Of a DNA stretch of 64,000 nucleotides, positions 9,412 to 17,960 are shown one piece after another. Where the stretch lies: assembly GCA_030649935.1 (NCBI GenBank), contig JAUSFN010000026.1:1-64000 (forward strand). Direction: 5' to 3'. The notes beneath the pieces were generated by a model. It did no database searches and was not told the origin of the DNA. It saw only the letters and a list, made by a program, of their open reading frames with translations. The position numbers and the translations under genes were made by a program. Source of the stretch: Candidatus Planktophila sp. Lineage in GTDB: Bacteria; Actinomycetota; Actinomycetes; Nanopelagicales; Nanopelagicaceae. The first letter of the stretch is position 1. Every line of letters begins with the position of its first letter.

Positions 9412-10170
9412 TTAGTGACCAAGCCATTTGGGCACTCTTTTCTCTTTAAATGCTCGTGGTCCCTCTTGGGCATCCGCACTTTTATAAACCGGTTCCCAAA
9501 TTTCATTGGCCCGTATGCGTCCAGCTCCAAGAGTTGATTCGATAGTATTTCGAACCATAGCTTTACCTGCGGCTACAGAAAGCGGGGCATTGGCGGCGAT
9601 TTGAACTGCCATATCTCGAGCAGTTTCCATAAGAGCCTTTGAGGCAACCACTTTATTAACCAAACCTATTTCCAGAGCCCTTGAGGCCGAAATTGGCTGG
9701 GCAGTTAGGAGAAGTTCCAGTGCAACTCGTGGTGCAATTAATAAGGGTAAATGTGCTGCCCAAGGTGCGCCTCGCCCATGTCTTGCCTCTGTAATTCCAA
9801 AAGTGGCATGCTCGGCAGCAATAACCAAGTCGGCCTGCTGAACTAAATAAAAACCTCCACCAAATGCCAGACCGTTTACCGCTGCAATAACAGGTTTTGG
9901 AGTTTTTAAATCGGAGATGAAATCATCCTCAGGAACTTCAAGTCGCTGCTCAGACATTTCTTTTAAATCCGCCCCTGCACTAAAAGCAATATCTCCAGCC
10001 CCAGTAATTATTAAAACTCTAGCATTCTCATCATGAGTAAAGAGTTCAAGGGATTCTCGAATTCCGTTTCGTACTGCTGCGTTGAGGGCATTGCGAGCTT
10101 CAGCTCTGTTTATTGTTATCGTCGCAATTGAATCGGAGACTTCATAAAGAAGTTGGCTATTAGAAGTCAT
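9412..10170 (-). CDS. Enoyl-CoA hydratase/isomerase family protein (possible methylglutaconyl-CoA hydratase)
   Basis: A crotonase-fold protein (252 aa) and last gene of the leucine-degradation operon. Its ATG overlaps the stop of the acyl-CoA dehydrogenase gene (ATGA). From context it should hydrate 3-methylglutaconyl-CoA to HMG-CoA (LiuC role). The CoA/oxyanion loop AFSAGADLKEM and the helix AFGGGFYLVQQAD are clear. However, the first catalytic Glu of hydratases (GGGxE) is Tyr here (GGGFY), while the second is present (GITEARHG). That makes classical syn-hydration uncertain; the protein may use one acid/base as isomerases do, or act on another CoA ester. Family assignment is firm, substrate is inferred. 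Confidence 0.8.
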   Translation of the reverse strand: MTSNSQLLYEVSDSIATITINRAEARNALNAAVRNGIRESLELFTHDENARVLIITGAGDIAFSAGADLKEMSEQRLEVPEDDFISDLKTPKPVIAAVNGLAFGGGFYLVQQADLVIAAEHATFGITEARHGRGAPWAAHLPLLIAPRVALELLLTAQPISASRALEIGLVNKVVASKALMETARDMAVQIAANAPLSVAAGKAMVRNTIESTLGAGRIRANEIWEPVYKSADAQEGPRAFKEKRVPKWLGH

Positions 10171-11333
10171 TCGGCTCTCAAGCCAAGATCTCGGGCAATC
10201 AAAATCTTCTGTACTTCGCTCGTACCTTCTCCGATCTCTAAAATTTTTGAATCGCGGTAGTGTCGTGCAACTGAATACTCATTCATAAAACCATAGCCGC
10301 CAAAAATTTGTGTCGCTTGGCGTGCATTATCCATCGCCGCTTCACTTCCAACTAGTTTGGCAATAGATGCCTGAGCTTTAAACTCTTTTCCGGAGTCCAT
10401 AAGAGCAGCCGCGTGATAGTAAGCGAGCCGTGCAATATGTGTTCGTGCCTGCATTTCAGCTATTTTAAATGCGATTGATTGGTGTTGGCCTATGGGTTTT
10501 CCAAAAGCTTTACGCTCCTTGGCATACTTCACTGACTCATCAAGACAGCCTTGTGCCGCTCCTACCGATAACGCCGCAATTGCGATGCGGCCTTCATCTA
10601 AACTCTGCAGAAAATTGGCATATCCCCGTCCACGCTCTCCTAAGAGATTGCCGGCGGGAACTCTCACATTATTAAATGAGAGTGGGTGGGTATCGGAGGC
10701 ATGCCAACCAACTTTGCTATATGAGGGTTCAACGGTAAAACCTGGGGTTCCAGTTGGCACGATTATCGTGCTGAACTCCTTTGATCCATCGTTCTTTACG
10801 CCAGTAACACATGCGACAATCACTAAAGATGTAATCGATGTGCCTGAGTTGGTGATGAACGTCTTAGCTCCATCGATTACCCACTCATCGTTTTCCAACC
10901 TTGCCGTTGTACGCAGACCACTCGCATCGCTTCCAGAGTCGGGTTCGGTAAGCCCGAATGCACCTAGTGATTGGCCGCTAATGAGTGGTTTTAAATACTT
11001 TTCTTTCTGTTCCTCGGTTCCCATCCGATAAATTGGCATAGCGCCGAGACCAACTGCAGCATCCAGTGTGATAGCAACACTTTGGTCAATCTTTGCTAAC
11101 TCTTCAATTGCAAGGCAGAGCGATAGATAATCACCACCCATCCCTCCAATTTCTTCTGGAAATGGCAGAGCGAACAGACCCATTTCCGCCATTCCCTTTA
11201 CGACTTCATAAGGGAAAGACTGCTCTTGGTCATGAAGTGCGGCTACAGGTGCAACAACTTCATTGGCAAAAGCTCGCACTGTTTCTGCTAGTAATTGATG
11301 CTCCGACGATAACTGCTTAAGGACTGAATCCAT
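10167..11333 (-). CDS. Branched-chain acyl-CoA dehydrogenase (isovaleryl-CoA role, AcdH-like)
   Basis: An FAD-dependent acyl-CoA dehydrogenase (388 aa, normal) that would oxidise isovaleryl-CoA or related branched acyl-CoAs. Signatures include FGLTEPDSGSDASGL (FAD/substrate loop), VPAGNLLGERGRGY, YAKERKAFGKPIGQHQ and the C-terminal IGEGTSEVQ. The last has Glu at the position used as catalytic base in short-chain/2-methyl-branched enzymes. At the Glu position of canonical isovaleryl-CoA dehydrogenases the sequence is LDEGR, with Gly aligned. This suggests an AcdH-type broad branched-chain enzyme. It overlaps HMG-CoA lyase upstream by 1 bp (TAATG) and the hydratase downstream by 4 bp. Confidence 0.85.
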   Translation of the reverse strand: MDSVLKQLSSEHQLLAETVRAFANEVVAPVAALHDQEQSFPYEVVKGMAEMGLFALPFPEEIGGMGGDYLSLCLAIEELAKIDQSVAITLDAAVGLGAMPIYRMGTEEQKEKYLKPLISGQSLGAFGLTEPDSGSDASGLRTTARLENDEWVIDGAKTFITNSGTSITSLVIVACVTGVKNDGSKEFSTIIVPTGTPGFTVEPSYSKVGWHASDTHPLSFNNVRVPAGNLLGERGRGYANFLQSLDEGRIAIAALSVGAAQGCLDESVKYAKERKAFGKPIGQHQSIAFKIAEMQARTHIARLAYYHAAALMDSGKEFKAQASIAKLVGSEAAMDNARQATQIFGGYGFMNEYSVARHYRDSKILEIGEGTSEVQKILIARDLGLRAE

Positions 11334-12268
11334 TAACTCTCCACCAATCTACTGTTACCAACTAGGGCTATTGCACTCTTAGATCTAATCTTTAATCCAC
11401 TTTTTTCACTCAGCCAATTACTTGTCGCTAATAATTCATCGAAATTGATTCCAGTCGAAATCCCAAGTCCATGTAGTTGCCATACAAGATCTTCAGTGGC
11501 CAAGTTTCCCGTGGCACTCTTGGCAAATGGACATCCACCAAGTCCGCCGATTGACGAGTCAATAGTTGTGATTCCCTCCAACATCGCTGTTAACGTATTT
11601 GATAGCGCTTGGCCATAGGTATCGTGAAAATGGACAGCAAGGAGCGAGCGCGAAATTCCGCGAGAATCCAATGCGTTTAATAGCTCTATAACCTCACCTG
11701 GGGTAGCGGTGCCGATGGTGTCTCCAAGTGAAATCTCCGTTACTCCATCTGCAAGTAGCCTCTCCGCGACGTCGACTACTTTTCCGGCTGCAACTGTGCC
11801 TTCCCATGGATCACGAAAGCACATAGATATGTATCCACGAACGCGAAGACCTGCATCAACGGCAGTTTTAATAACATGGCTGTATATTTCAAGTGAGCCT
11901 GCGACACTGTTATTTAAATTCGCTTTGGCAAAAGATTCTGTGGCGCTGGCAAATACGGCTACTTCACGCATGCCTGCGTGTAGTGCACGATCTAGCCCGC
12001 GTTGATTTGGAACTAGAGCGCTCATTCGATGCGAGGATAACAATGGCGATAACTGCGTTAATAGTTCGTCGGCATCGGCTAACGCCGGCACAGTGTCAGG
12101 TCGAACAAAACTTGCTACCTCAACCGCTGGGATACCAGAGTTAATCAGCCGTCTTACTAGCTCAGCCTTTATGTCAGTCGATAAGGTCAGAGCTTCGTTT
12201 TGCAGTCCATCGCGCGGTCCCACTTCATAAATGGTGACGGCCTTAGGTAAACCACTTCGATCAAACAT
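11333..12268 (-). CDS. Hydroxymethylglutaryl-CoA lyase
   Basis: Cleaves HMG-CoA to acetoacetate and acetyl-CoA, the last step of leucine catabolism. It is a DRE-TIM-type barrel with the N-terminal catalytic motif VGPRDGLQNE, metal-binding HFHDTYGQAL and the signature Cys loop GGLGGCPFAKSATGN. I prefer ATG 12268 (MFDRSGLP) behind GAGGTGG over the track's TTG six bases earlier. The length of about 311 aa fits the bacterial family. It overlaps the end of the carboxylase alpha gene by 8 bp, so it sits inside one transcript with the carboxylase, dehydrogenase and hydratase genes. Confidence 0.9.
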   Translation of the reverse strand: MFDRSGLPKAVTIYEVGPRDGLQNEALTLSTDIKAELVRRLINSGIPAVEVASFVRPDTVPALADADELLTQLSPLLSSHRMSALVPNQRGLDRALHAGMREVAVFASATESFAKANLNNSVAGSLEIYSHVIKTAVDAGLRVRGYISMCFRDPWEGTVAAGKVVDVAERLLADGVTEISLGDTIGTATPGEVIELLNALDSRGISRSLLAVHFHDTYGQALSNTLTAMLEGITTIDSSIGGLGGCPFAKSATGNLATEDLVWQLHGLGISTGINFDELLATSNWLSEKSGLKIRSKSAIALVGNSRLVES

Positions 12269-14111
12269 CTCCAACCACCTCTACTAATACCTGTCCCACA
12301 CGCACTTTAGACCCACTGGAGACATTGCATTTAACAACGCGTCCTGGACGTTTTGCACGCACTATGTGCTCCATTTTCATTGCTTCTATGACGACAAGTG
12401 GATCACCGATTTTTACTTGATCTCCATCTGAGACATTGATGGCAATAACCATCCCCGGCATTGGGCTGACTATTCCTTCACCCAACGAATCACTCAAGCC
12501 TCTTCTCTCATTCACCTGTTTTATTAGCCAAGTACCAAAAGATCGATGGTGAAGCCAGAAATCGGCATCATCAAGATATGCATTCACTTCTACCGTTGAA
12601 TTACTCTCTACAGGAACGCCATAGCGCACTCCATCGATATAGGCCGAAATCGTCGAGGTTGGCGAGCCGTGAATCCTCCACCCATCCGAGCGCCAAGATC
12701 CATGTACTGATGCCGACGTAGCAATTGCTGAGTACGCTGCCAAGATCTCGTTTGGCGGATTGATTCGTTTAAACTCATGTGACTCTAGATAATTAGTGTT
12801 GTATTGAAAATCTTTAATCTCTATGCGATTCAATAGATCGATCAGAAAGTCAATGTTAGTTGTTACACCTAACACCACAGTTTTTGACAGAGCATTGTGT
12901 AACTTAAGTAGGGCAGATGTTCTATCATCACCCCAGCATGCGATTTTAGCAAGCATCGGATCAAATGAAGAAGAAACTACCGTTCCTTTGATGATTGCAG
13001 AGTCGATAATTACACCAGATGTATCAGGAGTTTTATACTCTCCAATAATTCCACCAGTTGGAAGAAAGCCGTTGTAAGCATCTTCAGCATATATGCGTGC
13101 TTCTATGGCGTGCCCTTGTAAAACTCTTTGTGGAATTACATCTTTTAATATCTCACCTGCGGCAAGACGCAGTTGGCACTCGACCAAATCTAAACCAGTA
13201 ATCAATTCAGTTACTCGATGCTCGACCTGCAAGCGAGTATTCATCTCCATAAAGTAGAAAACCTCAGGTGAATCAGCATCGACCAGAAATTCAATCGTCC
13301 CGAGATTCTGATATCCAATTGCACAGGTCAGCGCCAACGCAGCTTCACTCATAGTTTTACGGCTCTCATTTGACAACTCTGGAGCCGGTGCCTCTTCTAT
13401 TACTTTTTGATGACGACGTTGTAGTGAACACTCACGCTCGCCCAAGTGCATATAGTTTCCGTGGCTATCGCCAACAACTTGAAACTCAATATGACGTGCA
13501 TTCACAATATATTTTTCAACCAGCAGGTTGTCATCACCGAATGCGTTCTTTGCCTCACGGCGGGCTATTGGAAGTAGCCCTCGTAACTCATCAATATCTT
13601 TTGCAACATGCAGACCTTTGCCGCCGCCGCCAGCTGCAGGTTTTACAAGCAAAGGGAAAACTAAATCCCTGCAGGCCTCGAGCAACTCTTCATTTCCCAT
13701 ACCTGAACTTCCTGCACCAGGCACAACTGGAACACCTGCGTCAATCGCGTAATGTCGAGCTGAAATCTTCTCGCCCATCGCTTCCATGGCAGATGCTGGT
13801 GGGCCGATGAATACCAAATTGGCATCTTTACATGCTTGAGCAAATCCTGCATTTTCAGCCAAGAATCCATATCCAGGATGTATCGCCTCTGCGCCACTCT
13901 GCAACGCCGCTGTAATTATCGCCTCACTATTTAAATAACCACCTCCATGTAAATCATCAAGTAAGTAGCTATGTGAAATTCGTTGAACATGAAGAGAGTT
14001 CCGATCACCAGGTACAAAAACTCCAACTGATTCAAGCCCGAGTTTATCTAACGTTGAATGAATTCGAAGTGCAACTTCTCCTCGGTTGGCAATGAGAACT
14101 TTTGAAAACAC
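12261..14111 (-). CDS. Biotin-dependent acyl-CoA carboxylase alpha subunit (methylcrotonyl-CoA carboxylase)
   Basis: Biotin carboxylase plus biotin carrier on one chain (616 aa). The N-terminus MFSKVLIANRGEVALRI starts at GTG 14111. The ATP-grasp glycine loop is KPAAGGGGKGLHVAKD, the metal/biotin site is EMNTRLQVEHRVTE, and the C-terminal biotinyl domain has VVIEAMKMEHIV (Lys biotinylated). It carboxylates biotin for transfer by the beta subunit encoded immediately upstream (3-bp gap). The operon partners HMG-CoA lyase and branched acyl-CoA dehydrogenase argue for 3-methylcrotonyl-CoA as substrate rather than acetyl- or propionyl-CoA; this is inference from context. It is a little shorter than many MCC alpha chains (about 650 aa). 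Confidence 0.87.
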   Translation of the reverse strand: MFSKVLIANRGEVALRIHSTLDKLGLESVGVFVPGDRNSLHVQRISHSYLLDDLHGGGYLNSEAIITAALQSGAEAIHPGYGFLAENAGFAQACKDANLVFIGPPASAMEAMGEKISARHYAIDAGVPVVPGAGSSGMGNEELLEACRDLVFPLLVKPAAGGGGKGLHVAKDIDELRGLLPIARREAKNAFGDDNLLVEKYIVNARHIEFQVVGDSHGNYMHLGERECSLQRRHQKVIEEAPAPELSNESRKTMSEAALALTCAIGYQNLGTIEFLVDADSPEVFYFMEMNTRLQVEHRVTELITGLDLVECQLRLAAGEILKDVIPQRVLQGHAIEARIYAEDAYNGFLPTGGIIGEYKTPDTSGVIIDSAIIKGTVVSSSFDPMLAKIACWGDDRTSALLKLHNALSKTVVLGVTTNIDFLIDLLNRIEIKDFQYNTNYLESHEFKRINPPNEILAAYSAIATSASVHGSWRSDGWRIHGSPTSTISAYIDGVRYGVPVESNSTVEVNAYLDDADFWLHHRSFGTWLIKQVNERRGLSDSLGEGIVSPMPGMVIAINVSDGDQVKIGDPLVVIEAMKMEHIVRAKRPGRVVKCNVSSGSKVRVGQVLVEVVGDV

Positions 14112-14113
14112 CG

Positions 14114-15727
14114 TTACATCCGAAAAATTCCGAAAGAGGTCTCAGGCAAAGGTGAAAGCCCAGAGATTGAAAGCGCTAATGATAAAACCCGTCGAGTATC
14201 TTGAGGATGAATTATTCCATCATCCCAAATTCGCGCAGTTGAGAAATAAGCACTTCCCTCGCTTTCGTACTTATCACGAATTGGCGCTTTGAACTCATCA
14301 ATCTCTGCCGTACTCCACTCTTGACCGCGTGCGGCTAGTTGATCGCCCTTCACTGTCGCTAAAACCGAGGCGGCTTGTTCTCCACCCATAACCGAAATAC
14401 GCGCATTCGGCCACATCCAGAGAAAACGGGGATCATATGCGCGACCACACATCGAATAGTTTCCAGCACCAAATGAACCACCGACAATTACCGTGAACTT
14501 CGGCACTCGTGTACAGGCCACTGCATTAACCATCTTGGCGCCGTGTTTGGCAATTCCGCCAGTCTCATATTCGCGACCAACCATAAATCCTGAAATATTT
14601 TGTAGAAATATCAATGGTATTTTTCGCTGATCACAGATTTCAATAAAATGCGCACCTTTCTGCGCAGATTCACTAAAGAGAACTCCGTTGTTGGCAATAA
14701 TTCCCACTTGGTAGCCATCGATATGAGCAAAGCCGGTCACTAGAGTCTCCCCGAATTCGGCTTTAAATTCTAAGAAACGGCTGCCATCAACGATTCTGGC
14801 AATGACTTCACGAATATCGTAAGTTGTTCGTGTATCGGTTGGCACAATTCCAAGAATCTCTTCACCATCGTATAAAGGTGGTTCAATTTCCTCATTAGGT
14901 ATCAACCAACTTGCCGTCTTAGGTACGGTAGAAATGATTGAGCGAACCGTCATTAACGCTTGCCCTTCACTCTCTGCCAAGTGATCGGTTACCCCAGAAA
15001 TCCGTGAGTGCATTGCGCCTCCACCTAAATCTTCAGCGCTAACTTCTTCCCCCGTTGCCGCTTTAACCAACGGTGGACCTGCGAGAAATATATGACCTTG
15101 ACCTGCAACGATTACATTTTCATCACTCATAGCCGGAACATAAGCACCGCCTGCCGTACATGCTCCAAGAACGGCAGAGATTTGTGGAATTCCTGCCGCG
15201 CTAAGACGTGCTTGATTAAAAAAAATTCGGCCAAAGTGATCGCGATCTGGAAAGACTTCATGTTGCATCGGTAGAAATGCCCCGCCTGAATCGACCAAAT
15301 ATATGCAGGGCAATCTATTTGCAAAGGCAATCTCCTGGGCGCGCAAATGTTTTTTCACGGTCATTGGATAATACGTTCCACCTTTAACCGTTGCATCATT
15401 GGCAATTATCATTACCGCACGTTCACTAACCATTCCAATACCAGTTATTAAACCCGCACCAGGTGCTTCATTTTCATACATTCCATGAGCTGCAAGTGAT
15501 GAGAGCTCTAGAAAAGGTGAACCTGCATCGAGCAGTTGATTAACGCGATCTCGAGGAAGAAGTTTTCCCCGCGCTTCATGGCGAGTGCGAACCTCTTCCG
15601 GCCCACCCAATGCCGCTTTTGACATATGCTCTGTAAATTCATTGATGACCGCTTGAAATGCCGCACTCTTTTCACGGAAGCCAGAATCGTGCGTATCAAT
15701 CGTGCTAACTATCCGTGGAAAACTCAT
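14114..15727 (-). CDS. Methylcrotonyl-CoA carboxylase beta (carboxyltransferase) subunit
   Basis: Carboxyltransferase with two crotonase-like halves (537 aa, normal for MCC beta). N-terminal motifs are [16 protein letters not shown] and [17 protein letters not shown]-terminal motifs are [33 protein letters not shown] and [19 protein letters not shown]. It transfers the carboxyl group from biotin to 3-methylcrotonyl-CoA. It is the first gene of the minus-strand operon, starting at ATG 15727 behind GGAGG. A hairpin at 15790-15805 lies in the upstream region and may be regulatory. Confidence 0.9.
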   Translation of the reverse strand: MSFPRIVSTIDTHDSGFREKSAAFQAVINEFTEHMSKAALGGPEEVRTRHEARGKLLPRDRVNQLLDAGSPFLELSSLAAHGMYENEAPGAGLITGIGMVSERAVMIIANDATVKGGTYYPMTVKKHLRAQEIAFANRLPCIYLVDSGGAFLPMQHEVFPDRDHFGRIFFNQARLSAAGIPQISAVLGACTAGGAYVPAMSDENVIVAGQGHIFLAGPPLVKAATGEEVSAEDLGGGAMHSRISGVTDHLAESEGQALMTVRSIISTVPKTASWLIPNEEIEPPLYDGEEILGIVPTDTRTTYDIREVIARIVDGSRFLEFKAEFGETLVTGFAHIDGYQVGIIANNGVLFSESAQKGAHFIEICDQRKIPLIFLQNISGFMVGREYETGGIAKHGAKMVNAVACTRVPKFTVIVGGSFGAGNYSMCGRAYDPRFLWMWPNARISVMGGEQAASVLATVKGDQLAARGQEWSTAEIDEFKAPIRDKYESEGSAYFSTARIWDDGIIHPQDTRRVLSLALSISGLSPLPETSFGIFRM

Positions 15728-15789
15728 ACGCCTCCGCTTTTGTAAGGCTTTCTAATATTAATAGGATAGCGGTTTTCTTGCTGTAATTG

Positions 15790-15805
15790 GAGGGCTTTAG
15801 CCCTC
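15790..15805. promoter_or_regulatory. Perfect small hairpin GAGGGC-TTTA-GCCCTC upstream of the leucine operon
   Basis: A 6-bp perfect stem with a 4-nt loop is followed on the plus strand by AGTTTT. It lies between the divergent carboxylase and SnoaL-like genes. Nothing on the plus strand upstream obviously needs termination, so it could equally be an operator. Confidence 0.3.
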
Positions 15806-15915
15806 AGTTTTAAGATGGGTAAGACTTCTAGCTCTTAAAACTACACTCTTGGCAAGTCTTTGAATTGGGATTACCTTTATGGATGTCCAGTTCATTGAAT
15901 TAACGAAGGAGAGAT

Positions 15916-16272
15916 ATGGACGAGAATTCGCAAGTAACTGCATCAATTATTAGAGAATTTAATAGCGCTTTTAATAACCATGACATCGATGCCGTGATGG
16001 CCTTAATGACAGATGATTGTATTTTTGAAAATACTTTTCCAGCACCGGACGGAACGCGACATGTAGGTAACACTCAAGTTCGATTGGAACTTGGGAACTT
16101 TCTAAAGAGTTCACCCCTGGCCAGTTTTGAAGAGGAGGAGTTGATTGCTTGCGATGACCGCTGTGTTGTTCGTTGGAGGTATTCATGGGGAGAGGGTCAC
16201 GTTAGAGGAGTTGATGTGATGCGCGTACAGGGAGGGAAAGTGAGCGAAAAACTCTCCTACGTTAAAGGTTAA
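15916..16272 (+). CDS. SnoaL/NTF2-like nuclear-transport-factor fold protein
   Basis: A small cone-shaped alpha+beta (NTF2-like) protein of 118 aa with a strong AAGGAGAG ribosome-binding site. The typical pattern is a helical N-terminus (REFNSAFNNHDIDAVMALMTDD), then CIFENTFPAPDGTRHVG and a curved sheet ending with GVDVMRVQGGKVSEKLSYVKG. Family members are polyketide cyclases, dehydratases, limonene-epoxide hydrolases or simple ligand binders. The cyclase role is tempting because a type III polyketide synthase operon lies next to it, but it is divergent to that operon and no specific active-site signature can be named. Specific function unknown. Confidence 0.75.
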   Translation: MDENSQVTASIIREFNSAFNNHDIDAVMALMTDDCIFENTFPAPDGTRHVGNTQVRLELGNFLKSSPLASFEEEELIACDDRCVVRWRYSWGEGHVRGVDVMRVQGGKVSEKLSYVKG

Positions 16273-16410
16273 GTATTTGGTTTAGTCTGAATTTGATTGA
16301 GTTTTCTAAAAAAGTCTTTCTCTTTCGTCGAATCAACACCTAAGCACAGGATTGAAAACACCTATTCTAAAGATTTAGTAGTCCTGGAAGTCGACCCGTT
16401 AAATCGGAGA

Positions 16411-17433
16411 CTAATTGAGCGTGTTGACCAGTCGATTAAATACGTGTGGCATTACTTGTGCAGCAGGAACTATTACTGGTCGAACCATTCGGTTAGAGGA
16501 TGCCCAAAGCAATCCGCCTGTAAGCCAGCGATACGAACGGGTGATTCTTTGCCACTCGGCTTCATATCCACTTAAGTCATCGGCTACAACGGCACTGACA
16601 GCAGCTTGAGCCTCAGCGAAGCCCACCTGCAACCCTTCCCCAGTAAGTGCATCGACGTAACCCGCTGCATCTCCAACCAAAAGTACCCGACCTACTGATC
16701 TAGCACGTACACGTTGCCGAAGAGGACCAGCTCCCCGAAGTTTGCTGACAGATTCCGCTCTTTCTAAAAGTTGTGTGAGCGCCGGAATATGCGAAACAAC
16801 TTCATTGAAGTTAACTCTGCTCTTGCCAAGCACCACAATACCCACTGTTTGGGAATTTGTCGGCGTCACATAAATTTCAGCATTCTTCACCCAATACACC
16901 TCAACTAAATCAGACCACGGCGCGATATGAAAATGTTGTCGAAGGCCAAAACGTGAATTGGGGGTGCTTTCGTTTGGTATTCCTAACTTTAATTGCTCCC
17001 TTACGGTCGAGTGCAATCCATCTGCACCTACTAAGTAACGACTCCGAATTCCCCCTGCTTCAACCCAAAACTGCTTCTGTTCTATCGTGTCGACTTTTCC
17101 ATTGATAAATTTTATTTTCTCCGCCCTTGCAAGTTCATGGAGAGATACATGCAATGTTGTTCGACGCACACCTCTTCCACTGCCATGTGAAAAAAGCGCC
17201 TCTGCCTTTCGATTACCGGAAATATATCGAATGCCATGAAAATCCATCCCGGGCGGATCTATTCCAAGAGCAGCTAAGTGTCTTACTGCTTCAGGCATTA
17301 AGCCTTCGCCACATGCTTTATCGATGTCACCAGTACGTGGTTCAATGACCGATACTTCTAGCCCCGCCCTAGCGGCATGAATTGCGGTGACAAGCCCGAC
17401 TGGACCACCGCCCACAACTAGTAAATCAATCAT
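16411..17433 (-). CDS. FAD-dependent oxidoreductase (geranylgeranyl-reductase family; SrsC-like hydroxylase)
   Basis: A 340-aa flavoprotein. I place the start at ATG 17433 (MIDLLVVGGGPVG), which overlaps the upstream methyltransferase stop (ATGA); the longer track start is an artefact. It has a GxGxxG FAD fold at the N-terminus, a DG-motif VGADGLHSTVREQL near residue 155, and the GDAAGYVDALTGEG motif near residue 260. These place it in the group of aromatic hydroxylases and geranylgeranyl reductases. Its order after a type III polyketide synthase and an isoprenylcysteine-methyltransferase-like protein matches srsABC of Streptomyces, where the flavoprotein oxidises an alkylresorcinol to a hydroxyquinol/quinone. 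That role is inferred. Confidence 0.82.
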   Translation of the reverse strand: MIDLLVVGGGPVGLVTAIHAARAGLEVSVIEPRTGDIDKACGEGLMPEAVRHLAALGIDPPGMDFHGIRYISGNRKAEALFSHGSGRGVRRTTLHVSLHELARAEKIKFINGKVDTIEQKQFWVEAGGIRSRYLVGADGLHSTVREQLKLGIPNESTPNSRFGLRQHFHIAPWSDLVEVYWVKNAEIYVTPTNSQTVGIVVLGKSRVNFNEVVSHIPALTQLLERAESVSKLRGAGPLRQRVRARSVGRVLLVGDAAGYVDALTGEGLQVGFAEAQAAVSAVVADDLSGYEAEWQRITRSYRWLTGGLLWASSNRMVRPVIVPAAQVMPHVFNRLVNTLN

Positions 17434-17957
17434 GAATTGCGGGGCAAAGTTGCTAGAGCAGCATTCTCGGTTCGGATACGGACATAAAGAACAAAGACAT
17501 TTAGTAGTGAAAATGCGAGCGCAGTTCTCCATGCAAACCCCACCATCGGCAACGCGAAACCTTCGATAACAACGGCCACATAATTAGGGTGTTTAAACCA
17601 ACGATACGGTCCGGCTTCAATCAAAGACTTGCCAGGAATAATCACGACCAAGGTATTCCAACGTTTCCCGAGCGAGAAAATGCACCACCATCTGAGTGCT
17701 TGGGATGCGAGGGCCAAGATGAGCATTGCCCAACTTACGAATGGAAGGAAAGTGGGCCGAAAGAGCCAAACTTCTACCGGCGAACCTCCAAGTAGAAAGA
17801 CATGGAGTGCAACCATATATTTGTAATGACTTCGCCCGAATTCAATTCCACCCTGATCAAAACTCCATCGTAGGTTTCGTTTCGAGATGATTAGCTCAAA
17901 TACCCGTTCCACCGCCACGAGAAAAATTAAGACCGTAAAGGCGATGTATCCCATCAT
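17430..17957 (-). CDS. Isoprenylcysteine carboxyl-methyltransferase-like membrane methyltransferase (SrsB-like)
   Basis: A 175-aa integral membrane protein with about five hydrophobic segments, including the N-terminal IAFTVLIFLVAVERVFELI. The ICMT/PEMT SAM-binding region is GPYRWFKHPNYVAVVIEGFALP, quoted here as the pieces GPYRWFKHPNY and VAVVIEGFALP. The family methylates lipophilic substrates inside the membrane. Between a type III polyketide synthase and a flavoprotein it most likely O-methylates a long-chain resorcinol. It starts three bases after the polyketide synthase stop codon and overlaps the flavoprotein by 4 bp, so the three are co-translated. Confidence 0.83.
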   Translation of the reverse strand: MMGYIAFTVLIFLVAVERVFELIISKRNLRWSFDQGGIEFGRSHYKYMVALHVFLLGGSPVEVWLFRPTFLPFVSWAMLILALASQALRWWCIFSLGKRWNTLVVIIPGKSLIEAGPYRWFKHPNYVAVVIEGFALPMVGFAWRTALAFSLLNVFVLYVRIRTENAALATLPRNS

Positions 17958-17960
17958 TAT

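Noticed and set aside
13370-13810. Plus ORF 146 aa inside the carboxylase alpha gene
   Set aside because: Antisense to a strongly conserved biotin carboxylase domain.
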